Shown: piece after piece, positions 46,626 through 60,033 of the stretch
Layout of the letters: each line of letters opens with the position of its first letter
Position numbering within the stretch: position 1 is the stretch's first letter
Notes under the pieces: model-generated
Told to the model about the DNA's origin: nothing
The model's input: only the letters and a program-made list of their open reading frames with translations
Database searches by the model: none
Origin: Trichosphaerium sp. ATCC 40318
Lineage: Eukaryota > Discosea > Flabellinia > Trichosidae
Assembly: GCA_038496445.1 (NCBI GenBank)
Contig: JALMLS010000150.1
Location: 100,326 to 164,325 of the forward strand
Length of the DNA stretch: 64,000 bases
Direction: 5' to 3'
Program-made: the position numbers and the translations under genes

Positions 46626-46808
46626 TTGCTGAATGTAGTGAACGTCGTCACACGATCCATCACGTTATGCAACTTCATAAAATAGTTCTAATTGCCTTGT
46701 TACTTAGTGTAAGGCGCGATTTCACAAAGTACAAATTAGTCATTTTTGGATTTAAAGTTTCCACATTAACCAATAACGGTCGATCCGTTCGGAATTTAAA
46801 AGGACGCT
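46626..46808. promoter_or_regulatory. Divergent promoter region
   Basis: About 180 bases separate the starts of the small secreted protein (minus) and the phytanoyl-CoA dioxygenase gene (plus). It is called from arrangement only. Confidence 0.35.
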
Positions 46809-48144
46809 ATGGCTCAGGATATACGTAGAGTGTACGATAGAGATGGTTGTTATGTAGTAGTACGCGCTGTCCAGGTTTTTGAACAAAAATCGTTAAATAT
46901 TGTAAGGAAAACCTACTGACACCTGAAGAAGTGCAAGAGATCAAAACTGAAATGTTAGAGGTACGCCAGTAACAAACATGTGTAATAAGCGACGTTAGAT
47001 ATGTAAGGCAAATAGGGGTGACATTGCAGGCGTTAAACCATGTTCTGACGAAGTTCGTTCGTTTGGTATTTAATTTGGACTATTAAATTGGTACAGGACA
47101 GCGACGAGGACGTGCTAAAGCGCTATTTAGCCATTCATTTTCCCCACAAAGCATGTCACGTGATTTACCTTTTTTTTTTTGGAATCTTCGCTAATCTCAG
47201 TAGATAAGTGACAAAGTCTTGGCTTTATTGAAAGACCATGAAAAAACCAACAGCATACTCAAGCAGCTAGTAGGACCTAATGTCAAGGTTATTCTATTCA
47301 CAGGTTATCTTTAATCTAACCAGGTATCTAGGCATTACAATCAATGATGTTCGTCAAGGTTTTCGAGAGCATTTGTTTGCTGTGAAATAATTTAAACTCA
47401 GGGTCCCGGTTTACCTGGTCAGGCTTGGCATCAAGATGAGCATTTTATTCCTACAAGAGATAGGTACATCTTCCATCCTTTGTTTGCAACTCAGTATCGT
47501 GTCAGGTCTCTAACAGCTACCTGGATTGCTATTGATGATGTAACTATTGAAAACGGTTGCCTGTGGATATACCCAGGGTCTCATAAGAGAGGTTAACTTC
47601 CTCGTAGAAGAGACTTTTATAGATAGTTTACTGTTTCACTAGGCGTTCTTTATCCCATGCGCCCTCACAAAGACAAACGCTATGACTTTGCAGATATTGC
47701 TTACGGTATGAAGTAATTGTATAGCTGTTTCTCAAGTTACTTAGGATTTGACTACAAGGAAGAGGATGCTGTCCCAGTGCCTCTGAAAGGTATGTTTGAT
47801 CGTATTGAGTTACATATCTTCAGTACTCACATGGCGTAGCTGGTAGTGGCGTTTTCTTTAATGGGTATTTGCTGCATAGAAGTCTTGGCAATGTCACTAA
47901 AGATAAGTTTCGACGTGCTTTTGCTAATCATTACTGCTCAATGGAGTCTCTTGTGCCTTGGAATTGGGATGGTAGGATCAAAGACTACGTAGCAGACAAC
48001 AGAGATATAGTACCAGTGATTGGTGAGGACCCATACGCGTACAAAGGTAAGTAACCGACTTTTACATCTCGGATTTGTTTTGAATAGCGTTTAGGTATAC
48101 AAAACCATCATTACCCTTATGTCAGGGCACGTAAGCCAGAGTGA
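46809..48144 (+). CDS. Phytanoyl-CoA dioxygenase family protein (PHYHD1-like)
   Basis: About ten exons from ATG 46809 ([18 protein letters not shown]). It is an Fe(II)/2-oxoglutarate oxygenase. Visible motifs are [48 protein letters not shown] (iron ligands His and Asp in HxD), [24 protein letters not shown], and the distal LHRSLGNVT with the second iron His; the Arg that binds 2-oxoglutarate is likely in [10 protein letters not shown]. It ends RKPE at TGA 48142-48144. The intron at 47151-47203 opens with GC and joins HFPHK to ISDKV, a block conserved in this family. PHYHD1 relatives hydroxylate unknown small molecules or CoA esters. No peroxisomal signal is seen. Confidence 0.9.
47151..47203 (+). 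other. GC-AG intron in the dioxygenase gene
   Basis: The donor is GCATGT, followed closely by a CACGTGAT, and the acceptor is CAGTAG. Splicing at GC keeps phase through HFPHK-ISDKV; the GT four bases on would create a stop. Confidence 0.7.
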
Positions 48145-48221
48145 GACACCAAATAAAAGTAAAGTTTGCTTAAACCAAAATTCTTAAGCCTTTCTCGCAG
48201 TGTCTGTTATAAAATAAATAA

Positions 48222-48478
48222 ATGGCAACGGAATCGTCATACGCGTGCCGGATTATAGACATTAAAGCCACAAAATCGAAACCTTTGAAAGTAGAAGGCA
48301 CAATAGAGCTTCTATCAGAGTTTATTGGCACAAATCAGGCTCCTCAACAGAATAAATTTGTACTAGACGCTATGTTAGAGCAACTTCAAGAAGGTAATAG
48401 CTTTTTACGCTATAATATGCTTTAATTAACGCCCATTAAGAGTTAGCAACACCAGACGATGATATTGCATCAACATAA
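48222..48478 (+). CDS. Small unknown protein
   Basis: Two exons from ATG 48222: MATESSYACRIIDIKATKSK, then EGTIELLSEFIGTNQ and a helix LDAMLEQLQEE. A GTAATA donor to a TTAAG acceptor adds LATPDDDIAST and TAA 48476-48478. The protein has about 75 residues and is acidic at the end. No family is recognised. Phase agreement and amino acid make-up support it. Confidence 0.5.
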
Positions 48479-48881
48479 GCGTATACGCATGATAACGCTT
48501 CAAAAATACCTAAAAAATAACAAATACGCCTCCACCTATAACTTTGTACATAATCAGCGCTTTGTACCAAAAAAATACATCTGTAAAACGCAAAATCGTT
48601 TTCCAAGCCAACAACCATGCATTGCTAGTATTACAAACCGAAGTAGCTGTTTACAGACAAAAAGCCGGATAATCTTTTTTCGCCTTCTCCACTTGAGCAT
48701 TTTTGCGTTTTTACAGTGAGGGTGATGTTGTCATTGTGCAATTGTTCACTGTCATAAACAGCATGTAAATTGTTTAGGAAGCCACGTGCTCAATAAACGC
48801 TACTTAAAAGGAAGGATACTTCCGCGTTTGCCCGTCAAAAATCGAAATTGTTAGGGAACGAAGAACAACTTGTTAAAAAAA

Positions 48882-50864
48882 ATGCAGATAGCGTCCTCAC
48901 CGTCTAACAACTATGGTGGTAGCCCAGCTAACTCTCCAGTATTCTCACCCGATAGTTACATGCCATCGGCGCATCCTACACAGCTGTATTTCAACAGGAG
49001 GTATGTCAGTAGCGTTTCTATGTATATAACACCGGTTAGAAACATAAAGATCCTGTTGATGGAAAACATACACCAAAATGCCGTAGAGGCGCTAAAGAAG
49101 GAAGAGTTCAACGTAGAACACTTAACAGTAGCGTTAAACGGTCAAGAGTTAATCGACAAGCTTCAAGACGTTCATGTCATAGGCGTCAGGTATTCAAGTC
49201 TACAAAAAACAACGTATTGACACTCTCGTAAGGAGCAAAACAAAACTTACGGCAGAAGTCTTAAAAGCAGCGCCTAAATTACGAGCAATTGGTTGCTTTT
49301 GTATTGGAACAAACCAAGTAGACTTAGGAGTCGCAGAAGAGAAAGGAGTACGCTTTTTGTAGACAAACGAATAATTTTAAAAAACATTTAACAGAATTCT
49401 CCTTTTTGGTATTACCATTTTTACCAATAAGTATTCTAATCGTTTTGTATAGATTCCAGTATTCAACTCACCGTTTTGTAACAGCAGAAGTGTTGGTGAG
49501 TGACATCTTGATGAGAATCTTTTTTTAGTCTTAGATGTTCTTACTTTACTTAGCTGAACTTGTAATCGCTCAAATTATATCTCTGTCCAGGAAACTAGGA
49601 GACAAAAACAAAGAACTCCACAATGGAGTCTGGAATAAGGTGATTTTTGCTTTTGCCTTTTTTTTTCTCGTTTTTTTCTCGATTGATAACTAATACCCTC
49701 CTAGTCTGCTGTGGGCTGTTGTGAGATTCGTGGAAAGACATTGGGTATCATTGGGTATGGTCATATTGGGTCTCAGGTAATTAAATCGAATATTAATTAT
49801 TTTGTAACAAATGAAAGTTCTAACATTCCCTTTGCTTAGTTATCAGTTTTGGCTGAAGCTATGGGTATGAAAGTCATTTTTTACGATATAGACAACGTTA
49901 TGCCACTTGGTAACGCTGTTTCCAAATCCCTTGATGAAGTTTTGAGCCAGTCTTTCTTTGTTACTTTGCATGTTCCAGGTACGCTTTTTCTTCTTGTTTT
50001 TTTGGAAAATCATAATTCTTTTCTCTCTTTCTCTAATGCCTTGTAGAAACACCTGAAACAAAGAATATGATCGGAAAGAAGGAAATAGCAAAAATGCAGA
50101 AAGGAGCCATGTTATTGAATGCTAGCAGGTACTGTTTTTTTTGCGCTTTATTGTATTATATCCACTATTTCTGATTTTTTTTTAGAGGAACAGTTGTTGT
50201 TATTGATGATCTTGTTGAAGCCTTAAAATCTGGTCATTTGGGTGGTGCTTATATCGATGTTTATCCATCAGAACCTAAAGTCAGGTATGTTACCACTTTG
50301 TTCGACTAGGACGTACAAGCGGCTAACTTTTATAAAAGGAAGGACCCAAATTGGGTTACACCTTTGGCCGGTTGTCCAAACACAATATTGACACCTCACA
50401 TTGGTGGGTCTACCTCAGAAGCACAGTACGCATACACTCATAGCATATCTTGTAGTTATTGTACTTTTAGAGCGAGCATTGGACACGAAGTAGCAGCCAA
50501 GTTGTCTGATTACCTGTTATGTGGTAAAACAGCTTCTTCTGTTAATTTCCCTGGCGTGGATGTACCATACAATCCAAAGACTCATCGTATATGCAATGTT
50601 CATAAGAATACACCTGGTGTATTGAGAGAGATTAATAATATCTTGGGAGGATTCAATATTAGTTCTCAAGTCCTTAGAACAACGGAGGTGCGTCGAATCT
50701 CGCTTTTTTAAAGATTTTTTTTCAGCGTTTTTATTCTGCTTTTATTCACGTGTATGTAGAAAATTGGATACTTGGTTGCAGATGTTGATACTGCTGCATC
50801 TAAGCAAATTAAGCAACAAATCTCAGATATGGACTCAAGCCTTCATACTCGTATTTTGTATTAA
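48882..50864 (+). CDS. D-3-phosphoglycerate dehydrogenase
   Basis: It catalyses the first step of serine synthesis, oxidising 3-phosphoglycerate with NAD+. About eleven exons from ATG 48882. The first 45 residues are Ser/Pro/Asn-rich (SPSNNYGGSPANSPVFSPD), as in fungal SER3. Core motifs: IKILLMENIHQNAVEALKK, VIGVRSKTKL, RAIGCFCIGTNQVDL, FNSPFCNSRSVAELVIAQII, the NAD loop KTLGIIGYGHIGSQ, NASRGTVVV, GAYIDVYPSEP, LTPHIGGSTSEAQ (catalytic His) and a C-terminal ACT domain (CNVHKNTPGVLREINNILGGFNI). The stop is TAA 50862-50864. The ACT domain is where serine feedback usually binds. The identification is firm. Confidence 0.94.
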
Positions 50865-51213
50865 ACCTATTTTGATAAATAAACAACAAACACTTGCAAA
50901 TGATTTTGACTCCTAGTTGTCGTAACACTGGTTAAGCTACAGTTTTTGCGCATGAAAGAGTAGGTTATTGAGATTTAACTTGTACCTACACGGCGATTGT
51001 TTTGATTGAGTTTACGAGGCACAGTCGAAGTATCTAACTTTAGTATTCTACTACGAAACTACACTTTTGTATTTGGTTGGATCAACCTTTTTCTTAAAAT
51101 GTGAATAACATGTGTAATATTACCAATATTGCGTATTTATTGTAATGTACATTTGTGACTGTTGGTGAAGTTTGTGGAAAAAAGAAGAACAAGAATAAAG
51201 ACTTTACTTGGAT
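50865..51213. other. Intergenic region, tail-to-tail
   Basis: It is the shared 3' flank of the dehydrogenase gene and the Arf gene. No pattern was seen on either strand. Confidence 0.45.
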
Positions 51214-52657
<1,444 letters not shown>

Positions 52658-55600
52658 CTATAGTTTGTCTTGGATCTGTTTATGCAAGTGACACAAGTAC
52701 TCAACGTAATTCATCTCTGTAGGCTTTCTAGATTTTACACCATCTTCACAAAAGTGGCAAAGCATACGGCACTACAAACAACATAAACAAAAAAAAAAAC
52801 AAAAAAAAACTTCAATAAAAACTAGTTCGCAAGAAACTGTCATCGTACCTCGTTTCTATCTCCTTGAATGATAGGCCATACAAGTTGATAGTATGGTCTA
52901 TTGAATCTAATACCCTGAATCAAGTTATGGATCTTAGTGAGGAAAGAGGTTCCTTCTTTATCGTTGCCAGGAGGTGGTAAAAGTTTTAATACTGCAGGTT
53001 GATTTTGATCATTAAACAATTGAGTAACACCAAATAACTGCTCTATTAGTTCAACTGGAGCATTTCTATATAGAACGTTAGAGTCACAAGTAAATCATTA
53101 AGTAAAAAATAAAGCGAGAGCACAAAGCTCTAAAAGAACGAACGACAAAAAATAGTTTGTTTGTTTTTTCTTATTTTTTTTCGTACCTTCCAACCCAGAT
53201 GAAGATTTCGAATCCATTTTCGAATAAAAATATGCCTTGTGGCTTTAGAGATTCCATAGAAAGTCTAAGCATTCTTGGTAATCTTGATACACCCCATTTA
53301 TTCCTTACTCCATCCTATAAAAAGACCGAAAAAATCAGTACAAACTCAAGAAAAAAAGAAAACTTCATTTTTTTTTGAAGTTTATTTGTTGTCGTACGTG
53401 TTCACGAAGTTCATGCAAAGCAAACATTCTTGGATATATCATAGGAACAAGAACGTGTTGAGGACAACAAATATAAAAATTATGAAGGAAAGCTCTCCAA
53501 TCAGTCAAGTTATAGGTTGTAAATCCTTGTCGCTAAAAATAGAATAAGAGAAAACAGTTTTGTTTGTAATTTCCTCTTCTCTGTTGTATCCAAATACGTA
53601 CGTATTTATCTGGTGTGTATGTCATCAAACGACTCTTGATGAGCGCCAGAGAAAATACAGGTAACAACTTAAGACTATCAGGTAAGATCAATTGACTATC
53701 ATTACTGCTTTGAGCGCAGAATTTTCTGTACGCTGTAAGCATAGTAGCAACTGACGAGATGAGCTTTTTATGTGCTTGACTTGGTGACGATGTGATCCAA
53801 AACAAGCTCGCTAGTTTAAAAGCATAAGAAGCAATAAAACAAACATATACAATAAATAACAATGACCATAAAAACAGAAGCAATCGAAGAAGACTACTTT
53901 TTTTTTCATTGAAAAACTTCTGAGGGGTGTCTTACCTTTCTTCGTGAGAATGTTTAGAACAGTTTCAAGGTCTGCTGATTTGAATACAGTTCCTAGTTTA
54001 GAAGATATGTTCAACCTCAATGTATGTACTCTAACTCTGCATTCGCCACTTCTTGTAGTGTACAAAGTAGCTGATTGAAGGTAAGAGTGTTTGCCTTCCT
54101 CCAAAGAACCATCATAGTTCAGTGTAATCAAAATAGACTTATCAGAGTCCATAGAAGCAGCAGCGATATCAGTTTGATTCAATCCAGTGTAATTACCAAA
54201 ATACTGCTCAATATCAAGCCCTAGTCAATACAGGTAAGCACAAAACAAACAGAAAGACAAAGAATGTCAACAAAAAAAGTCAAGTAGTTGTTTTTTTTTC
54301 TTACCTGATGATGTTCGCAGACGCATCATCGTATCATATACTGTATTCCTCGTCATGTTATGTTTTAATTCATTATATAGTTTCTCCTGATGATGTACTG
54401 GAGAATACCCAGGGTAATAATAAAGATTACCTCCAGCTTTGCGAGGTAACTGAGCTATAAAAAGAAAAACACAATCAGTTCACTTATAGCATTCTTTCAC
54501 GCTTCACAAAGCTAGAAAGTAGTGTCACGTACCAAGAGTGGCAATATCAACATATCCTCTAGTAAAGAGGAACATATCGACTGTAATATACTTCTTAGTG
54601 CAAGCCTCACCAAAAGCAGTGTAGAAATTTGTTTGTGGTTTATGGAGAGTCTGTTCTTTATCTGTTCCAAAAACTTTTGGAGAATCACGTTGCTTCAAGC
54701 TACCAGGACCGAATACAGGAATAGACGACTGAAACAAGAAGACCTTACCGCCAGTACCATCCTAGTAAAGGTATAAGATATACGTATAGCATTGGTTATA
54801 TTAGATACGTACTAGGCATAACTGAGCAGCCTTAAGTGCTGCGCCGGCTGCGCTCATTGTCTTATTTGAGTTTTTAAACATTGTTGGTAGCATATCCAAA
54901 AGCGTTGTGAGTGATTCCTTGGCTTCAGGGTATTGTACAACCGTTGCCTCAGGTGGAAGCGGCTAATATTGAACATAAGATTATTGACTTACAAGTAGCC
55001 ACTGACGCTGGGAGTCAAGAGAATCCAAATAAAATAAATAAAATGGGATTTGTTTCTAAATTATTTAGATTGTCCGTACACAGAAGACTTCGTCTACGTT
55101 TGGTACTACCATCATTTGAGGCTTCTCAGATCCTTTCTGTAACAATAATATAAGAATAAAACAAAAAACGAGTGAGGAGTGGTTACACTTACAGTAAGTT
55201 TATAGAAATGAATAGAAGTATCGAAAGTGATAAATCCAACTCGAGTTCGTTTATCACCAACATAAAACTCCTCAAGTATGTGCTTTATACATGCAACAAA
55301 CGACTAAAGTATGTCAAGTTAATAAACAAAGCGAATACAGCAAATGAGTTGTAGGAATGATACTTACTTGAAGCATCCCAGTATGTGTTGATAAATTGGA
55401 TACATCAACAACGAACAGGTAATGTGGCGGTACAGGATCACGTTGTTTGTATTCTTTAGATGCTACGAAGTCTATGGACCCACGAGAGAGCTCATAACGT
55501 TCATTAATATCGCGTCTTTGGCCATTCATTTCAAGAGGAGCAAAATAAGGCTCAGGCACTAAAGAAAAGGTTTGATCATTAATACTGATGGTGTAAAGAC

Positions 55601-56768
55601 ATTTAACCATACCTTTGTTACCGAATCCACAGAAACAACAAACAAACTTTGTTCCATTCTCTATGAATCGAACGAAGGGATTAATGTACGCTCTACAACG
55701 TTGGCAACGAATAGGTCCACCTGGTAAATCAACTACAGGGATACCTGCCTACAGTTATTGTCAGTAAACATTACAATAATAACTTTGAAGAAAAAAAAAC
55801 TTACCTCTCCAGGACCTGGTTGAGCGAAAGGCTGTACAACAACACCAAGTGGTAACCCACCTTTACGTAATATCACCTTTGTTGTAGGTAGTGTATACAA
55901 ACTAGATCTCATGTATCTTGGAGAGCAATTTTGCTTTGTGTTAACGGTAAAATTAGAAAAACTCAGTGGAGGTGGCAAGTTGGAATCTAGACGGCATGAG
56001 AAGCAAATACATCAACAGTGGCCCAAAAATAAAAAAAAAGAGTATTTACCTGTGTCATATGAGGCATGCTTTCCAAGACGTAAGCCTGCAGGGCTGGGTA
56101 ATGCATTTGGGTTTAATTTAGATCCACCTCTTGGTTGTTTAGCGACAGGACGAGGTGCTGCAGCTCCAGGACCGCCAGCTGGTGTCATTGGCATTTGTCC
56201 TCCCATTGTTGGTTGTGTGTATTGAGGAGCCATTGGACCAGGCGCTACTGGACCAGGTGCTCTTTGTCCAGGCATTGTGTGAACAGGTTGACCTTTTGAG
56301 TGAATAAGAGCGGAAATCAAGCCGGGTTAAATGAAAGAAAATTGGGACTTCATGAGATTTGCGTGTTAACGCGTACCTTGTTGTGGAGGAGCGTAGCCTC
56401 GCTAGTGGGAGTGTTAAATTAATTGTTTATAAATCTGCTTGCCCGTTGGTTTGTATATTGTTGTTGACCGTTCATTGGTGCCTGTTGATGAGTTGGAGCA
56501 GCGTACATTGTAGGACCAGGTGCTCCAGGGCCAGGTGCTGGTGCTACGCCTCCTGGGTGACCACCAGGAGTCATGACATTTCCCTTGATCTATATAAGCT
56601 ACAGGCAGCGTTCCAAGGTTAATTTGTACCTGTTGTGCCTGATTTTGTTGTTTTGCCTGCATTTGCTGCTGCAATAACTTCTGTCGCTCATAGTTACGTC
56701 GCTACGTATAATTAACGCCAATTTACACTAATACAGCCTGACAGCTACTAATAAACTCTACATACCAT
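52658..56768 (-). CDS. SEC24: COPII coat subunit Sec24
   Basis: The first coding exon contains only the ATG (56766-56768), followed at once by an intron. A low-complexity N-terminus rich in Gln, Pro, Gly and Met follows (LLQQQMQAKQQNQAQQ, TPGGHPGGVAPAPGPGAPGP, QRAPGPVAPGPMAPQY). The zinc finger (RCQRCRAYINPF then FVCCFCGFGNKG), trunk (HYLFVVDVSNLSTHTGMLQ), GxGxLKxR-like part (VFGPGSLKQRD), RVRVHTLRLNI and helical parts (ADLETVLNILTKK, LPDSLKLLPVFSLALIKS), ending in gelsolin-like sequence and YVEYLCHLHKQIQDKL with TAG 52658-52660. Sec24 selects cargo on COPII vesicles leaving the ER. The intron at 56402-56442 begins with GC. About 15 exons. Confidence 0.93.
56402..56442 (-). other. GC-AG intron in Sec24
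   Basis: The 41-base intron has donor GCAAGC and acceptor CACTAG. No in-phase GT exists between MNGQQQYTNQR and RGYAPPQQ. The region is low complexity, so this is less certain than the other three. Confidence 0.5.
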
Positions 56769-56913
56769 TTTTACAGAACCTTGTGAGATGTACTACCACT
56801 GTATGTGGTCTAATTTACTGTCCACGTTGCAGAGTGTGGGAAATGCTCGGGACCTTTATTGACTTGTTGAAGTCTGGGTTTACATTCTGCAACAGACAGC
56901 TCGAATAATAGCA
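56769..56913. promoter_or_regulatory. Divergent promoter region
   Basis: Only 145 bases separate the start codons of Sec24 (minus) and the uracil-DNA glycosylase gene (plus), so the two probably share a bidirectional promoter. No TATA box is evident. Confidence 0.4.
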
Positions 56914-58339
56914 ATGGCAAAGAACGAGTTAGGATTAGGAGACATGCTTCAGGGCACTTGGTTGGAAGAACTAACACCAATAATCACAGAGCAGGTTGTT
57001 TGTAGATTAGTCTATGTGGGTTAATTCAATAAGTAGGAAGGTGTCAATGATTATATTGGAAGAAAGCGCGATAAAGCTATAATACCAACGCGGGAGAATA
57101 CATTTGCTGCCTTTCGCCATTTAGACCCTAAAGACATCTCTGTCGTTATTTTTGGTGAGCTTTATACCGTTTTTCGTTTGTGCGTAAACACTAACAATGT
57201 GAATAGGCCAAGACCCTTATCCTCGTGCTGAAAGTGCTGTTGGCACTGCATTTAACGATGGTACGTTTTCTATTTATTCGAAAAGTTTTTCAAGAATGTT
57301 TCTCAACTCACGTGTTTCAACATTAATGTGATGGTGTTTAGGTGCAGTAAAAGCGTGGACTGATAACTTTTCTCCCTCATTCAGAAACATTCTCAAAAAT
57401 GTTCTACTAAGTCTAGGACACGTTGATATGTCTGCAAATGTTGCTGTTCTAAGAGAAGTCTGTCATGAAATTGAACTTGTTCCTCCACCAGGTTCGTTAT
57501 TTTTTATCTTACCCACATAACAGTTGCTGATATTCTTTAATTAGCTTGGTTTGACCATACTGTTGCAAACGCACGTGAATGAACTTGAAAAAAAACTTCT
57601 TTTGGGGTTTTGTTTGTTAACTTTCTAACTTCAAGCTAGGGTGTTTGCTGGCTCAATACATCTCTTACGTTCATCACAAAAAATACAACGGATCTCAAAC
57701 GCCACGTAAGATATTTGCAAGAGTTTACGAACAAGATATTTACTACGTTTTATTTAGGTAAAGTTTTGGCAACCAATCATTCACAAGGTAATACTTGTAC
57801 TTTTGGAATCAAAAAAAGAATTGATCCGTAGTGGAGAAAACAAAAAAGCCAGTACGCAATTGCTACCTTGAAACAAGAACCTTATCTATTTATTAGCCAT
57901 GATATTTGTTATGTGGGGAGGGTACGACAGTATTCACACTGAGTACTTGTGCTAATATGGTCTCTGTAGATACGCCAAAAAACTCAAGAAAGTAGTTGAG
58001 AAGTTAAACAAAAGCTCTGAACCACAACTTGATATTAAGTATGTCGAAGCAAAGCATCCCGCAGCTACAGGAAACTCGTAAGATAATGTTAATCACGTGT
58101 TTTTGTGTTCACCTTTTTTTTAAAGGTTTCATGAAGTGGAGACTTTCAAAACTATAGATGAACTTCTAGAGGAGTGTGGTTTGCCTACTATTGATTGGCT
58201 TCCAACAAACGAAACAGCAATGAAACCAAAAGTTATCAAAAAGGAGGCAAAATCTAAGAGTAAAGGAAGCGGAAAGAAAAGAAAGAAGGATTCACCAGAA
58301 AAGAAGGGAAAAAGCAAAAAGCGTAAAACAAAAAAGTGA
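56914..58339 (+). CDS. Uracil-DNA glycosylase-like protein with basic tail
   Basis: About nine exons from ATG 56914 (MAKNELGLGDMLQGTWLEEL). UDG features: FRHLDPKDISVVIFGQDPYPRAESAVGTAFNDG (catalytic Asp in GQDPY), FSPSFRNILKNVL, AMIFVMWGGYAKK (the W-G of the LLWG strand), VEAKHPAATGNS (His of the HPS loop; Ser is Ala), and a final GLPTIDW. A Lys/Ser/Gly-rich tail (KSKSKGSGKKRKKDSPEKK) could direct it to nucleus or DNA. The middle exons between 57550 and 57840 fit only one phase path and lack the usual LLN motif, so that part may be mis-spliced in my model or divergent. UDG removes uracil from DNA. Stop TGA 58337-58339. Confidence 0.75.
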
Positions 58340-58614
58340 GGAACCTTCATCTCAGCTTTGCTTTAAACTACCTTAACACAAAGTTCTGTTCTTCGAGCAT
58401 AACTTGTGCACGTGCTGTAGTTTAGAGTGAATAAATAGCGCTGTTGTTAGTCTCACAAGACGTTAGACTTTGTGTCAAACCGTTTTTTTGTTTTTGTGGT
58501 GAGCTTTTAACCCAGGTTTGACCGAGCTTGATTCATAACCAAACTCAGTGCTTACCAACAGTTTATTTTTTGCGCTGTCAGCCCAGGTGTAGTGATTTTC
58601 TAACTGGATTTAAA

Positions 58615-59298
58615 ATGGGAGGCGCTGCAAGTACATCAGGTGGTCAAGACTTCAAAATTATGGTAGATCCATCGCTTACGCAACCTAATGGGGTAATAGA
58701 GGCTCCACCACCTGTACGCATAAAAAACGTGTTGAAGGTTACTCAAATTTATTCTAGCTCATACAAACGCTATCAAAAGAAGAAAGAGAAGCAATCGACA
58801 ACGCAATTGAAACAGACATAGAAAAAGCGTACGTAATCCACTCATATACGCTTGTAATCGCTTTATATACGATCAACGTCACTAAAAAGGCGAATTAAAC
58901 CACTTTCTCGTTAGAAAAAACAATTAGCTTCTAAAACGGTTTTTTAGTGTTAGAAATATATACAACGCTACAGAGCATAGAAGACAGAGGGATGCTGCAA
59001 ACCTCGCTGGATTAGTTAGTGATTTTGGTAAATACGTTGAAGAAAAGAGTCTTATAAAAGCACCTGGAAAGTAAGCTCCTAATGAACTAACCTATCACGT
59101 GGTACTCACATTTTTTTCTTAACTCTCCAGAGAAATATGTCAAGTTGAAGAAACAGCTGTTATTAATTGTATCAATGGCAATACTGATCTATTACAGTGC
59201 GCCAGTCTCATCAAGTACGTTTTATTTTAGAGAAATGTCAAATTTTTTTTGACGTTTGGTTTTTTTTTAGAGCGTTTGAAGAGTGTACATTAAACTAA
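58615..59298 (+). CDS. MICOS subunit MIC19/CHCHD3-like protein
   Basis: Five exons from ATG 58615. The N-terminus MGGAASTSGG is a myristoylation site, as in human CHCHD3. A helical middle follows (LSKEEREAIDNAIETDIEKA; HRRQRDAANLAGLVSDFGKYVEEKS). The C-terminus has a twin CX9C domain: CQVEETAVINC and CASLIKAFEEC, each with exactly nine residues between cysteines, ending CTLN at TAA 59296-59298. Such proteins bind MIC60 and help form mitochondrial crista junctions; oxidation of the CX9C pair by MIA40 traps them in the intermembrane space. A 44-base intron in phase avoids a non-coding GTACGC stretch in exon 1. Length is about 155 residues. Confidence 0.82.
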
Positions 59299-59515
59299 AA
59301 GAGGTCATAAATCCATAAACCAATTTCCATTTTTTCATACAAAAAAGGTAGTCAGTTATTCTATGCATGCGTTCGGGTTAAACTCACGTTTCTTGCTTTT
59401 TTTTATTTTACATTTGGTTTTTTTTTGTACATTTTCACGAAACACTTTTTGTTGCTCTTACGTCAACTCCGCGGCACGCGAAATATTTATATTTTGGTTT
59501 TTGTTTTTGGAGATA

Positions 59516-60033
59516 TCAAATAGGCATTATATTATGAACGTGTAATGGCGGTGTTCGCTCTTTTTTTGGCCTCATTTCGCCCTTCCTCCACTTTAGCCTG
59601 AAAGACACTTTTCTCAGACTAGTTTTACCATCAGGAGCCATCACTCTTACGCGTATATTATCAATACATCTTGAATAGATTTTGAGACTCTCTGGTGGCT
59701 TCAATACGAAAGCAAACGTGTTCAAGTTCTAAAAACAAATTTAACAACAAAAGTTCTAAACTTAGCCATCCCACGTGACTTCCAAATATTTACCTTTGAT
59801 GATAATGAAAGTGTAGCGCTTGATCTTTTACCCCAAGGTACATTACGGAACAAAACACTGAGTCTTTTCCCAATAAGTGGTGTGCCTGTATATGTTTCTC
59901 CTATTGCCAGAGTAAGAGTTGCGTTCTGGCTAGCCACAAAACTAGACGTACCATCTACTATAAGTCTGTATAATGTTGTGCTAGTAGCATGAAAGCCTTT
60001 GAGTTTCACGATACGAATGTTGTAGAGGCGCAT
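59516..60033 (-). CDS. C2-like beta-sandwich protein, tentative
   Basis: Two exons from ATG 60033 (MRLYNIRIVKLKGFHAT). The strand pattern (YRLIVDGTSSFVAS, ATLTLAIGETYTG, KRLSVLFRNVPWG) looks like a C2 domain without the usual calcium aspartates. The second exon is basic (LRKVSFRLKWRKGEMRPKKER). The intron has a GTAAAT donor and CACGTG at 59773. About 150 residues. It may bind membranes or a partner; the family assignment is weak, but phase agreement supports a gene. Confidence 0.5.
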
